NCBI GenBank assembly: GCA_002435705.1 | Contig: DIVA01000093.1 | Location: 1-64,000 of the forward strand | Direction: 5' to 3' | Source: Bacteriovoracaceae bacterium UBA6144 | Lineage (GTDB): Bacteria > Bdellovibrionota > Bacteriovoracia > Bacteriovoracales > Bacteriovoracaceae | Length of the DNA: 64,000 nucleotides | Shown: positions 43,232 through 52,498 of the stretch, one piece after another | Numbering within the stretch: position 1 is the stretch's first letter | Layout: each line of letters begins with the position of its first letter | Position numbers and translations under genes: made by a program | The notes under the pieces: model-generated | What the model saw: only the letters and a program-made list of their open reading frames with translations | Told to the model about the DNA's origin: nothing | The model's database searches: none

Positions 43232-44891
43232 CAAATGTTTGAACACTATCCTGCTTCCAGCTCACAAGAGTATCTGCCACAACCCTCTCTTCGAGTTCGG
43301 CTGTTTTTTGTGGAAAAAGATCTCTCTGTATTCTTACCCAAAGTTTTTCATTCAACGCCACACGCACCATATCTTGCCCAGACAGCTCCTCCATGGGAGT
43401 GAGAGATGAATACCAGCCTCTCTCGTCGATGTGCGCCCGAAGGCTCTGGAGTTCAAATCCAGATAGGGTTAATTTATAGATTTTTTCACGAGCCGCTTTT
43501 TGACGATAAAGATCTCTATAGGAAAGCGTGCCTTTTGGCAGTCTTAATTTCCACCCTTGAGTGCCAATGATGGCGACATCGACATTTGCCGTATGTAAGA
43601 GTGAGTCCGCTATTTCTTGACCCAGTGAAGAACTATGAAAGTTCTCAATAAGTGGTTCTGTAGAATTCTCTCTCCATTCATTCATTAAAACCGCAGTCAT
43701 TGAATCTGCGGTGATTGTTTCCCCAAGAAACTTAGCTGGAATAAGATTGCGGTGATCAATACTTGGGTCACCTTCAAAGCAATCCTCTGTCGTCTTAAAA
43801 AAACGATGGCAAACAAGTGTCGGTTGATGGATGAGGGTGCGTTCTTTTAGCAATCGTTTGGCTTTCTTGTCCCAAAAAAATTCTACCCTCGAAAATGACT
43901 TTCCGCCTCCCATGGCTTGGACCACAGGTATATCATTGATGAAGTTCGCAATTTTTCCTTTTGCTCCTCCTGTGAGAACGAGATCAACACTGCCCGCCGG
44001 TAATCCCTCAAGGAAAGATACGAAGGGATCTGTTTTGTCGCACACGTTGGGATCTCGGGGGTCGAAGTTAACTTTGGCCAAGGGGAGATTCTTTTCACGG
44101 GCCTTCACTTCCCCGCAACTCAAACCACCGTGCTTGATGAGGACAATCACTTCTGCACCTTTTAGTCTAAGACTGCGAAGTTGACGCAAGAAGGAGAGTT
44201 GTCCTGGTTCAATGTAGAGACCGTTAAGCACTGAGGCATCAAGTTTTTTAGGAAGATCATCAGGTAAAAGACTAATGAAGCCGACCTTTACGCCATTAAC
44301 AGCTTTGATCATTTGGGGACTCGTATTACCCCATTCAACGGGAGCGGCTTTTCTAAGATTAATGAGATTGCTTATGATGACAGGCGTTTTTGATTTTTCA
44401 AAAAGTTTTGGCATCCACTGCAAGGGAGAGACGGGTGAACGTAATTCCGGCCCGGCTGCAAAATCGGCAGCGGCTAATCCCATGGCATCGTATTTAAGAA
44501 GACTAAAAGCATCTACGATAGCTCGGCCGTTAGTATTACGTGCTATAAGACTGCCCGCAAGTGAGTTTCCGGCATCAACCAAGAGTACCTGATCCCTAAA
44601 CTTTTCTCTGAGGATCTCAAGATAACGAGAGAATGCTTCTACACCGCCAACAGAGATAAGAGTTTTCTCAGGTGAGAATTGATCTTGAGCTGCCACTTGT
44701 TGTGCTTCAAGATTCCCTGCCCAGTCATTCGTGGCGACGACAACGATGCGTGAAATATTATGATCAAGCTTTTCAACGTTAATTTTATCTGGGTTTGAGT
44801 AGAGATGAAAATGACCTGTGGCACTTTCATTATTCACTTTTTTAAAAAGACTGCAGCCAACCAGCAGAGCGAGAATAAAAAGAGAACGCAT
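43146..44891 (-). CDS. 5'-nucleotidase-like lipoprotein, likely a pseudoenzyme
   Basis: The 581-residue product has a lipobox ending at Cys13 and the two-domain UshA-type layout: a metallophosphatase-like domain (about 48-340) and a 5'-nucleotidase C-terminal domain (about 390-550). The metal ligands are lost: TND-x-H reads TNDWA (Ala58), DxGD reads DAGN (Asn109), and GNHEFD reads AAADFA (140-145). The later GGHTH reads TGGAKGK. I infer a binding or scaffold role outside the cytoplasm rather than catalysis. It follows the cysteine desulfurase gene in the same direction, the stop and start sharing one base. Confidence 0.78.
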   Translation of the reverse strand: MRSLFILALLVGCSLFKKVNNESATGHFHLYSNPDKINVEKLDHNISRIVVVATNDWAGNLEAQQVAAQDQFSPEKTLISVGGVEAFSRYLEILREKFRDQVLLVDAGNSLAGSLIARNTNGRAIVDAFSLLKYDAMGLAAADFAAGPELRSPVSPLQWMPKLFEKSKTPVIISNLINLRKAAPVEWGNTSPQMIKAVNGVKVGFISLLPDDLPKKLDASVLNGLYIEPGQLSFLRQLRSLRLKGAEVIVLIKHGGLSCGEVKAREKNLPLAKVNFDPRDPNVCDKTDPFVSFLEGLPAGSVDLVLTGGAKGKIANFINDIPVVQAMGGGKSFSRVEFFWDKKAKRLLKERTLIHQPTLVCHRFFKTTEDCFEGDPSIDHRNLIPAKFLGETITADSMTAVLMNEWRENSTEPLIENFHSSSLGQEIADSLLHTANVDVAIIGTQGWKLRLPKGTLSYRDLYRQKAAREKIYKLTLSGFELQSLRAHIDERGWYSSLTPMEELSGQDMVRVALNEKLWVRIQRDLFPQKTAELEERVVADTLVSWKQDSVQTFASGRSPALPRTQVEAPADNTDATDLIGK

Positions 44892-46027
44892 TAGTAAGCC
44901 TTAATCTTAGTGAGTTTTTTATAAGCATCATTCAAGCTGGCTGTGACACGTTGGTAATCTTCCTGAGTGGCAGAAAGTGCAAGACTGACACGCACCACTG
45001 AGCGGCCGAGTTGATCTTCGATTCCCATGGCCCGCAGCACCTTGCTGGTCGCTGGTTCGTTATCACTACAGGCCGACGAGGTGGTCACGAAGATATCTTG
45101 GCTCTCTAACTCAATTTGAACTCCCTGACCGTGCAAGCCGGGAAGACCCACAAGGGTGGTGCCGGAGAGTCTCTCATAGCTTTTGCCAATGACGACTGCT
45201 TCAGATGGCAGAGAACTCTCAAGACTGGACCGCCATTCATGGTGCTGGGGAATCTTTTTTAATTTATCCGGTAGTGTTTGGAGCGCAATCGCCAGCGTCT
45301 CAGAACCTAGATAATTTTGTGTTCCCCCGCGCATCCCATTTTCTTGTCCACCCCCAAAAATAAGAGGGGTGATCTCGAAGGGCTTCGTCGTCAAAAGAAA
45401 TCCTGAACCCGGAAGTGCTCCGAGCTTGTGCCCTGAAGCCATGGCCCAATCAAGTCCCGACTCTCGAAAATTGAAAGGCACTCGTCCTACCAGTTGAGTT
45501 GTGTCACACAAGTAATCACAGCCCTTGCTCTTACAAATGTCTCTGATCTTCTGCCACGGTTGAATCACACCCGTTTCGTTATTGGCGCCCATGCAAACGA
45601 CAAGTGCCGTTTGTCCATCGACTCTTGTTTCAAGCCAGTTCGCGTCGACGAAGCCATCGCGAGAGACTGGAATGTACTCTACTTCATAGCCCCATACATT
45701 TTTGTAATATTCGAGTGCCATCACCACGGCTGCGTGCTCGATGGGTGAAGAGTAAATTTTATTTTTATTTTTCTTAGGCAAGAGAATGTGATGAAAAGCT
45801 GTCGCTAAGCTCTCACTCGCTCCTGAGGTCCAGATCATCTGTATCGCACCTGCCCCGAGGACTTCGGCAGCAATTCTTCTGCTCTTCTCCATACCGGATT
45901 TTATTTTTGTTCCAAGTGAATGAATCGCATTCGGATTTCCCCAAAGCGGAGCCGGCAAACGTGAATCAAGATAAGTTTTCACTTCAGGTAGAAGTGGCAG
46001 TGAACCATTAGCGTCAGCGTAAATCAT
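44891..46027 (-). CDS. NifS/IscS-type cysteine desulfurase
   Basis: The 378-residue PLP enzyme has TSGASESLA, SSPIEHAAV, NNETGVIQPW, the PLP-Lys in SGHKLGALPGSG, GGGQENGMRGGTQN and the active Cys in TSSACSDNE. It takes sulfur from cysteine for Fe-S cluster assembly. It overlaps the upstream nadA gene (ATGA at 46024-46027), the preferred start. NadA needs a [4Fe-4S] cluster, so this may be its dedicated sulfur donor, as NifS is for NAD synthesis in Bacillus. Confidence 0.9.
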   Translation of the reverse strand: MIYADANGSLPLLPEVKTYLDSRLPAPLWGNPNAIHSLGTKIKSGMEKSRRIAAEVLGAGAIQMIWTSGASESLATAFHHILLPKKNKNKIYSSPIEHAAVVMALEYYKNVWGYEVEYIPVSRDGFVDANWLETRVDGQTALVVCMGANNETGVIQPWQKIRDICKSKGCDYLCDTTQLVGRVPFNFRESGLDWAMASGHKLGALPGSGFLLTTKPFEITPLIFGGGQENGMRGGTQNYLGSETLAIALQTLPDKLKKIPQHHEWRSSLESSLPSEAVVIGKSYERLSGTTLVGLPGLHGQGVQIELESQDIFVTTSSACSDNEPATSKVLRAMGIEDQLGRSVVRVSLALSATQEDYQRVTASLNDAYKKLTKIKAY

Positions 46028-47139
46028 ACAATCTCCAGCATTCTTTCGAGGGCCTTCAGGCTCCATTTGCGAGTTTCGGCGTCGACTCGAATAATGTTGA
46101 TGGCCTGATTATTTTCGATCGCTCTAAAGCTTTCAAGCATCCAGCGTGGGCGGATCCGATACATTGTCGTACACAAACACTGATATGGGGAGAGAGATTG
46201 GATGTCTTTATCTTTAAATTTCTGAGCGAGACGGTTAACTAAATTGATCTCTGTTCCGACCGCAAACTTTGATCCTGCCGGCGCTTGTTGAATATGATTG
46301 ATGATAAAAGAAGTTGACCCTGCGAGATCAGAATTTTGAACCACTTCAAATGAACACTCCGGATGAACGATAATCGTTCTATCGGCTTCTTTTTTTCTTA
46401 GAGCCTTAATTTGATCAACATTAAAACCTTGATGAACAGAGCAATAACCGTACCACAGAATCACCTTCGCGGATTTCACTTGTTCGGGAGTCAAGCCACC
46501 ATTCTGTTTACGGGGATCGTAGACCACCATCTCGCTTAAAGGGATGCCAAGCTTAAAGCAAGTATTGCGTCCAAGGTGTTGATCAGGAAAAAAGAGAAGT
46601 TTTTCTCCCTGATTAAGACCCCACGTAATAACTTTTTCAGCGTTGCTCGAGGTACAGATGGCGCCGCCATTCTCACCGACAAAAGATTTTAAGCTGGCGG
46701 CACAGTTGATATAGGTGATGGGAGTGATTTTTCCTTGGGAGTGAGCCGTTAGAAAATTCCACGCTCGATCAATATCAATTCTGTTTGCCATATCCGCCAT
46801 GGAGCAGCCGGCACGAAGATCGGGAAGAATAACTTTTTTTGTTCCCAGCGTGAGCATGTCTGCTGTTTCGGCCATAAAATGGACGCCACAAAAAATAACA
46901 AATTCTGTCTCTTCCGAAAGTTTAGCCGCATGACGGGCCAATTCGAGTGAATCGCCAGTGATGTCGGCGAAGGAAATCACATCGTCTTGTTGGTAGTGAT
47001 GACCTAAAACAGTCACACGATTTCCTAGTCTTTTTTTTATCGAAAATAATTCTTCGAGTACTTGCTCATCGCTGAGTTCTCCCTCTGAAATAGGGGCAGT
47101 GTGACCGGAAGGAGTGAGGGTATCAAAAATGTTTTCCAT
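46024..47139 (-). CDS. nadA: Quinolinate synthase A
   Basis: The 371-residue protein matches NadA: LGHHYQQDDV near 44, FADITGDSLELARHA, FCGVHFMAETADML, NCAASLKSFVGENGGAICTSSNA, FFPDQHLGRNT and HPECSFEVV. The cysteines that bind the [4Fe-4S] cluster are in these motifs and in the C-terminal CLCTTMYRI. It makes quinolinate from iminoaspartate and dihydroxyacetone phosphate for NAD. No nadB or nadC lies in the window. The gene is coupled to the cysteine desulfurase and is divergent from parA. Confidence 0.96.
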   Translation of the reverse strand: MENIFDTLTPSGHTAPISEGELSDEQVLEELFSIKKRLGNRVTVLGHHYQQDDVISFADITGDSLELARHAAKLSEETEFVIFCGVHFMAETADMLTLGTKKVILPDLRAGCSMADMANRIDIDRAWNFLTAHSQGKITPITYINCAASLKSFVGENGGAICTSSNAEKVITWGLNQGEKLLFFPDQHLGRNTCFKLGIPLSEMVVYDPRKQNGGLTPEQVKSAKVILWYGYCSVHQGFNVDQIKALRKKEADRTIIVHPECSFEVVQNSDLAGSTSFIINHIQQAPAGSKFAVGTEINLVNRLAQKFKDKDIQSLSPYQCLCTTMYRIRPRWMLESFRAIENNQAINIIRVDAETRKWSLKALERMLEIV

Positions 47140-47203
47140 AGGGGCTTTTCATACCATTTTTGAAACAGCCTCGAAACAATAACGCGTGGCCGTATGATGC
47201 ATC

Positions 47204-47279
47204 GGGCCGGCCTGGCCGCATTAAGTCAAAAAAAACATCGACTTGGCCTTTGACGGAGTGTGAAAAAGACTTTTAGACT
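47204..47279 (+). promoter_or_regulatory. parA promoter with upstream GC-rich palindrome
   Basis: TTGACG (47250-47255) and TAGACT (47274-47279) are 18 bases apart, ahead of parA. Further upstream, at 47204-47219, is a GC-rich imperfect palindrome centred on GGCCGGCC in an otherwise AT-rich gap. It could be an operator shared with the divergent nadA. Confidence 0.4.
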
Positions 47280-47315
47280 AAAAGCATTAATAACCTTAGT
47301 CGGGAGGACCGGGGC

Positions 47316-48092
47316 ATGAAAGTTATCACGGTCGGTAACAACAAAGGCGGCGTGGGTAAAACCATGTGCAGCTTCCAGTTAGTTTGCCATTTAGCCAATT
47401 TGGGTCACAAAGTCTTAGTCGTTGATTTAGATTCACAGGCGAATCTAAGTTCAACTCTCGGGGTGCACATTCAACGCACACTTATTCCCGAGTGGTTGAT
47501 CGGTGACATCGGGGCAAATGAAATCATGGTGCCAGTGGATATTGCTGATGAGTTTGGTGCTAACATTAAACTTATTCCTTCCTCTCGCCACATGGCCAAT
47601 CTTGCAAAACTATTGATTCTCTCGGAAGCAGAAGTTCGCAAAAATGCTGGTCGCAAAGAGCGTCTCCTAAAATTGCGTTTAAAAGCGATCGAGAATGATT
47701 TTGATTATGTTGTGATCGACACACCTCCAATGCTTGGAGATGAGTTGATCATGAGTCTAGTCGCTTCAGATAAGATTCTTATTCCCACGCAAGCTCAAGA
47801 CTACTCCATCGATGGTTTAGAAGAGCTGATGGACACCTTTGAAATCATCAAAGAGTCTGAGAATCCAAGTCTCGAATTTGCGATCGTTCCCAGCATGGTG
47901 AACCCACGCCGTAAAATTGAGCGTCAACGCTTGGAAGAACTCTCTCAGAGCTTTTCTGTGACACCAATGATTCGCAATCTCGTTGAGATGCAGGAATCAG
48001 TCGCGCTTAAAAAGCCAGTCTTCAAGTTCGGAGCGAACTCAAAAGGTCGCAAGGACTATGAAGCACTTTGGGATTCATTGGGTTTAGTTTAA
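47316..48092 (+). CDS. parA: ParA-family partition ATPase
   Basis: The 258-residue protein has the deviant Walker A NKGGVGKT (9-16), the motif VDLDSQANLSSTLG and Walker B YVVIDTPPMLG, as in chromosomal ParA/Soj. It would form DNA-bound dimers that move ParB-DNA complexes. GGGAGG precedes the ATG. ParB follows after 32 bases. The usual gidA/gidB neighbours of chromosomal parAB are absent. Confidence 0.92.
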   Translation: MKVITVGNNKGGVGKTMCSFQLVCHLANLGHKVLVVDLDSQANLSSTLGVHIQRTLIPEWLIGDIGANEIMVPVDIADEFGANIKLIPSSRHMANLAKLLILSEAEVRKNAGRKERLLKLRLKAIENDFDYVVIDTPPMLGDELIMSLVASDKILIPTQAQDYSIDGLEELMDTFEIIKESENPSLEFAIVPSMVNPRRKIERQRLEELSQSFSVTPMIRNLVEMQESVALKKPVFKFGANSKGRKDYEALWDSLGLV

Positions 48093-48124
48093 TTTTTAAT
48101 ACTTCTAGGGTGGGAGACTAAAAA

Positions 48125-48970
48125 ATGGCTAAGGAATTTGCCGCACGTACAGTAAAAAGAGAACGCAAGATGACGGACATCACGGCCAACATCGACGAAA
48201 AAATATTACGTATCCACGATCAAAAGTTGCTTCGTGGGGCTCAGCTTGATCACATCGCACTTAAAGATATTGTGGTCCGTGATCAGGTTCGGACGAAGTT
48301 TAACGATGAATCTCTGCAAGAACTCGCATTGAACATTAAAGAGAATGGTCTTATCCAGCCTCTGGTCATTCACCGTGAAGGGAATAAGTTTGTTTTGATT
48401 TGTGGCGAGAGACGTTTTCGCGCCATGAACCTTATCCCCTTTGAAACAGCCCCCTGTTTTATCCTAGAAAACAAAACAGCTGAAGAATTAATGGCCATCC
48501 AATTCTCAGAAAACCAGGCCCGTGAAGACTTGCACTACATCGATCAAGCAGATTCAATTTTTGGTTATCAGAAGTTGACTGGAGCCAGTGAAAGAAAAAT
48601 CACCGCAGCTCTAGGGATTTCAAAATCAGAAGTTCATCGCTGTCTGCAAATCGCGAAGCTCCCAAAAGAAATCAAAGAAGCTGCTAAGGAATACAATACT
48701 GAGAAGTACGTCCTTCTGGAGTGGCATGAGCTTCCTAAGAGTGAGCTGCGTGATGAGATCCGTTCAAAAATTCTCAACGGTGAGATGACTAAGCGCCTTC
48801 AGCTTAAGCGCCAACTCTCAGCTAATAACTACGCCAAAGAGAGAAAGCTTCCAGTAGCGAACATGGATCACCTGATGAAAGAGATGAAGTCTCAAATGAA
48901 GGATCCTAAGTTTCAAGCTAAAGCTAAAGCGATGATGAAACAATTGATCAAGGAAACGACGCTGCAGTAA
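48125..48970 (+). CDS. parB: ParB/Spo0J-family partition protein
   Basis: The 281-residue protein has the ParB N-terminal nuclease-like domain (about 40-140) with ENGLIQPLVIHREG and CGERRFRAM, the signature of CTP-binding ParB, and a helix-turn-helix (about 155-180, KITAALGISKSEVHRCL). The C-terminus is basic. A canonical parS (TGTTTCACGTGAAACA) is not visible nearby. It is probably a second, chromosomal partition pair rather than plasmid-borne, given the housekeeping neighbours (inference). Confidence 0.9.
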   Translation: MAKEFAARTVKRERKMTDITANIDEKILRIHDQKLLRGAQLDHIALKDIVVRDQVRTKFNDESLQELALNIKENGLIQPLVIHREGNKFVLICGERRFRAMNLIPFETAPCFILENKTAEELMAIQFSENQAREDLHYIDQADSIFGYQKLTGASERKITAALGISKSEVHRCLQIAKLPKEIKEAAKEYNTEKYVLLEWHELPKSELRDEIRSKILNGEMTKRLQLKRQLSANNYAKERKLPVANMDHLMKEMKSQMKDPKFQAKAKAMMKQLIKETTLQ

Positions 48971-48993
48971 ATGCAGTTTCCACGGATGGATAT

Positions 48994-49020
48994 AAGGGGC
49001 CTTTTAGGCCCCTTTTTTTT
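48994..49020 (+). terminator. Terminator of parAB
   Basis: An eight-base-pair stem (AAGGGGCC with GGCCCCTT) with loop TTTTA is followed by eight T residues counting the end of the stem. The stop codon of the convergent hemerythrin gene lies in the loop. Confidence 0.85.
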
Positions 49021-49408
49021 GCTTCACACTTTGACCATACTCCATATCAATCCCCTGAATATGACTTGAGAGCCAAAACTTCAAGAAACGAAAAAAGTCT
49101 TCAGTCAGCTCATTTTTTTCGAAGAAAATTTTTTCATGTTTTCCAAACTCTTCGAGCAGTCTTTGGTGAATAATTTTATGGGTCGGGAGTTTCGCCCATT
49201 CAATTTTCTCCATGTATTTTTCTTCATTAGTAAAATGCTCAACGGTTGCTGTTTTAAGTTTTAAAAAACAGACTTTCTGCGCATCAAAAGGCTGTTTTGC
49301 CTCATACGCATCATGCAGATTATTCATCAGATCCAAGAGGTCTTGATGTTGGTGATTCATCTCACTCACACCGATATCTAACTGTGCACTCCATTTTAGT
49401 AAGCTCAT
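49004..49408 (-). CDS. Bacteriohemerythrin
   Basis: The 134-residue protein has the hemerythrin iron ligands in order: His20 in NHQHQDL, His57-x3-Glu61 in VEHFTNEEKYM, a HKIIH pair near 76-80, and HIQGIDMEYG near 115-121. It binds O2 at a di-iron site, for storage, sensing or delivery. AAGGAG lies before the ATG. The gene stands alone between the parAB terminator and a secreted protein gene. Confidence 0.93.
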   Translation of the reverse strand: MSLLKWSAQLDIGVSEMNHQHQDLLDLMNNLHDAYEAKQPFDAQKVCFLKLKTATVEHFTNEEKYMEKIEWAKLPTHKIIHQRLLEEFGKHEKIFFEKNELTEDFFRFLKFWLSSHIQGIDMEYGQSVKQKKGA

Positions 49409-49600
49409 AGATTTCTCCTTGAAGAAATTATCGGTCTGATACCTGTTTTTAAATCTGAGTTTTGCTAGTCAGCCATCTGATCCTTATCAGGCTTAGGCCG
49501 CTTGGCACTAGGGTTGCACTATCAAGAGGAAGAAGGTGCTATTTTAGGACAAAAAGGCATGTACTTCCAATAAGTTACGCTTTGAGGGGAGAAGGGATAA

Positions 49601-50491
49601 ATGCATAAAACTTGGTCATTTTTGAAGAGTAGTCTAGCTTTTAGACAGGTCAGCCTGTTAAGCCTGGCCCTATTCACTCAAACCCTCGACCTACATACGG
49701 CTTCAGGCCGTAAGCCCGCCCATTACGTCCCAAATGACGACGTGATTGTGGTTCCGGTGGAAGCCAAAATTGGTTTTTATGAAAAGCACGTCCTCAATGA
49801 TAAAACGTGGTCAGAAAAATCTCTGGTCCAGCAGCAGATCCGTCTCTGGCAAGAAAATGAGGTCATGGCCCAACGTTATGGGATGGATACGGAGTCGATT
49901 GGATCTCAGTATTACGTCCCTACTAACGATGAGAAATTTCGCTACATCCAGCGTAGTTATTTTCGATTTATCTCCCGTCAGGGAACTCAGCAGCTCCAAG
50001 ACACCAGCCGCTCGACCATTCGTCAGTGGACCGCCTCAGATGAAATTAGCACCATTGATGAAATGGAAGCTGCTTTTAGAAATTCAAACAGTGCGGCTAG
50101 GACCAATCAGAGACCTAATCTTCTGCGTGAAGAAAATTTTGCTCATACCAAACGCACTAAGTTCCGCTATCAATTGAGACCAGAGCAAGCGATGTTCATT
50201 GTACGCATGGAGAGTCCTTGGCTGGAAGCGCGTGCTTGGGTGTCACCGACGGGCGCAGAGTTTAATCTCCAACGCAGCTTCGAGAGTTCAGGCACGCGTC
50301 TCATGATGAACTACTTTACTGATGAGGGGCGCTATCTGGCAGTGGCGGATCAGTCTTTGGGAATACCTGGTTTGCTGGCCCGTGCTACTGCAACCCGACA
50401 AGCGATTGCGGTCGATCCCATTCAGTCGAACACAGGTACGCAATTACAGGATGATCAAACACTCCAAATCCTCTTTAGTACGCAATTCTAA
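49601..50491 (+). CDS. Exported protein of unknown function
   Basis: The 296-residue product has an N-terminal hydrophobic signal region (about 10-28) and a mature part rich in Gln, Arg and aromatic residues, including RYIQRSYFRFISRQGTQQLQ and LRPEQAMFIVRMESPW. No family is recognised. A good ribosome site (GAAGGGA) precedes the ATG. It stands alone between hemerythrin and the dehydrogenase. Confidence 0.7.
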   Translation: MHKTWSFLKSSLAFRQVSLLSLALFTQTLDLHTASGRKPAHYVPNDDVIVVPVEAKIGFYEKHVLNDKTWSEKSLVQQQIRLWQENEVMAQRYGMDTESIGSQYYVPTNDEKFRYIQRSYFRFISRQGTQQLQDTSRSTIRQWTASDEISTIDEMEAAFRNSNSAARTNQRPNLLREENFAHTKRTKFRYQLRPEQAMFIVRMESPWLEARAWVSPTGAEFNLQRSFESSGTRLMMNYFTDEGRYLAVADQSLGIPGLLARATATRQAIAVDPIQSNTGTQLQDDQTLQILFSTQF

Positions 50492-50578
50492 TTTTCTTAA
50501 ATAACGCACATAGACTCTTGTGGCCGGACTCGAAATCCTTCGTTTAAGATGTCCGCATTCAATTAAACAGGAGTTCCT

Positions 50579-51838
50579 ATGAGTCTCTTTGAGAGTCCAT
50601 TTTTCCAAGATGCCTACGCCCAGTTAGAAAGCGCCGGCGGAATTATGAATATGGATCCAAACGTTCTCGAACGTTTGAAGTATCCAAAACGTGCCCTACA
50701 AGTATCAGTGCCGATTCGTCTTGATGACGGAACTGTGAAAGTGTTTGAAGGCTACCGTGTTCAGCACAACATGACTCTCGGACCTGGTAAAGGTGGAGTT
50801 CGTTATCACCACCATGTTTCTCTCTCTGAAACAGCAGCGCTTGCGATGCTTATGACTTTTAAAAACTCTCTCGTTGGTCTTCCACTCGGTGGAGCCAAGG
50901 GTGGAATTAAAGTTGATCCTAACGACCTTTCTCGCCAAGAACTCCAGGCCCTCACTCGTCGTTATACGACTGAGATCTCAATGATCATCGGTCCAGAAAA
51001 AGACATCCCCGCTCCAGATATCGGTACCAATGGTCAAACCATGGCGTGGATGATGGATACTTTTTCACAAATGAATGGCTACGCCATTCCGGGTGTTGTG
51101 ACTGGAAAGCCGATTGCGATCGGCGGCTCTGTCGGACGTGCTGAATCGACCGGTAAAGGTCTCGCTTTCTGCGTGAACTTTGCTTACGAGCACCTTGGTA
51201 AAACAATTGGTCCAAACACCACAGTTGCTATCCACGGCTTTGGTAAGGTGGGTGTTCCTGCGGCTCAAGATCTCTATTCTCAAGGCGCAAAAATTGTGGC
51301 TGTCTCTGACTACACCGGCGGCGTGTACGCAAAGAATGGTTTGAATGTTCCAAGCCTCGTAGAATGGATGAAAAATAACAGAACACTTGAAGGCTATCCT
51401 GAAGCTGACAAGATCACCAATGCTGAGCTCCTTGCGCTCGACGTGGACGTTCTCGCTCCGGCAGCGATCGATGGTGTGATCACGAAAGATAATATGCACA
51501 CAATCCGCGCTAAGATGATTGCGGAAGGGGCCAATGGCCCTCTTACTAAAGAAGCCGTTGAATTCCTCACGGATAAGGGCTGCTTTATTATTCCCGATAT
51601 TCTTTGTAACTCAGGCGGCGTGATCGTGTCGTACTTTGAGTGGGTTCAAGGTATCGCCTCTTTCTTCTGGGATCTTGATACAGTTAACAAGAAACTTCAT
51701 GGCGTCATGAAAGAAGCCTTTGATCGCGTCATGGCGACCCAGAAAAAACATAAATGTAATATGAAGCAGGCCGCATTTATTGCTTCCCTTGATCGCCTTC
51801 AGGGTGCCATGCGCTTGCGTGGTATGTGGCCAGGCTGA
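50579..51838 (+). CDS. gdhA: Glu/Leu/Phe/Val dehydrogenase
   Basis: The 419-residue protein has the dehydrogenase motifs: GPGKGGVRYH, the catalytic Lys in LPLGGAKGGI, the later PAPDIGTN, and a Rossmann site HGFGKVGVPAAQDL (about 218-231). Length and motifs fit hexameric glutamate dehydrogenases. It interconverts glutamate and 2-oxoglutarate plus ammonia with NAD(P); the cofactor choice and substrate (Glu versus Leu/Val) cannot be told. AGGAG lies five bases before the ATG. Confidence 0.92.
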   Translation: MSLFESPFFQDAYAQLESAGGIMNMDPNVLERLKYPKRALQVSVPIRLDDGTVKVFEGYRVQHNMTLGPGKGGVRYHHHVSLSETAALAMLMTFKNSLVGLPLGGAKGGIKVDPNDLSRQELQALTRRYTTEISMIIGPEKDIPAPDIGTNGQTMAWMMDTFSQMNGYAIPGVVTGKPIAIGGSVGRAESTGKGLAFCVNFAYEHLGKTIGPNTTVAIHGFGKVGVPAAQDLYSQGAKIVAVSDYTGGVYAKNGLNVPSLVEWMKNNRTLEGYPEADKITNAELLALDVDVLAPAAIDGVITKDNMHTIRAKMIAEGANGPLTKEAVEFLTDKGCFIIPDILCNSGGVIVSYFEWVQGIASFFWDLDTVNKKLHGVMKEAFDRVMATQKKHKCNMKQAAFIASLDRLQGAMRLRGMWPG

Positions 51839-51853
51839 TTCAATAGTTTTTAC

Positions 51854-51887
51854 TTGGCCCTGAAGGGTTTAACTCCTTTAGGGCCAA
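51854..51887 (+). terminator. Hairpin after the dehydrogenase gene
   Basis: A stem of 13 positions (TTGGCCCT with AGGGCCAA, one G-T pair, then AAGG with CCTT) around an eight-base loop follows the stop by 16 bases. There is no T-run on the plus strand, so it could end transcription inefficiently or stabilise the message 3' end. Confidence 0.6.
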
Positions 51888-51961
51888 TGATCTTCTAATT
51901 AGATAGCTGCCTTCTGATTCTTGTCATGTTCACTCGGGTATTGATCAACTAATTTACTCGA

Positions 51962-52498
51962 ATGAAATCACTTCTCCTTCTTCTTGCCACATTCGTTGTT
52001 TATCACTCAGCCTTCGCTGCTTCATTTGATCGAGTCAATGTGATGCACGATGAACGCCTTGATCGTTTAGTTGAGATTCATGAATCTCTCTCCCATGTTC
52101 ACGGTTACTGTGGAAATCCAGGAAGATTACAGATCACAGCAAGAAGAATAAATGAGATCTGGGAAAATACAGTCAAGCAAGCGGTCTACTTTTCCAACAC
52201 TGGTGTGAACGCTCCTGTGAGAAACATGAAAGTTAATGAACTCGATCTACGTAAGCGCGGATCAGTCGATCAGTTTATTTCCGCTGCTTTTACCGAAAAC
52301 ATCCAAGACCCCACACGCCTCTCAGGAGCTGATCGTCAGGCACTCAGTAGTTTCATTGCGATCATGGGAACGCTGCGTGGAGACTATCGCTTCTATATTG
52401 GTGGCCATCAAAATTTTTTAGGCCCCGCTACATTCGCAGTGATCGTTGATCTAGTGAATGCTGAAGTTCTGGTTCTTCAGGCTTCTTACTGCGAATAA
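51962..52498 (+). CDS. Exported protein of unknown function
   Basis: The 178-residue product has a signal peptide (about 1-19, YHSAFAA) and a mature alpha/beta part with two or three cysteines (HGYCGNPG and ASYCE). No family is recognised. Its end overlaps the opposite membrane-protein gene by 13 bases. Confidence 0.68.
   Translation: MKSLLLLLATFVVYHSAFAASFDRVNVMHDERLDRLVEIHESLSHVHGYCGNPGRLQITARRINEIWENTVKQAVYFSNTGVNAPVRNMKVNELDLRKRGSVDQFISAAFTENIQDPTRLSGADRQALSSFIAIMGTLRGDYRFYIGGHQNFLGPATFAVIVDLVNAEVLVLQASYCE

Noticed and set aside
47316..48970. Integrated plasmid or prophage marked by parAB
   Set aside because: Flanks are housekeeping genes (nadA, dehydrogenase) and no replication, integrase or structural genes are seen.
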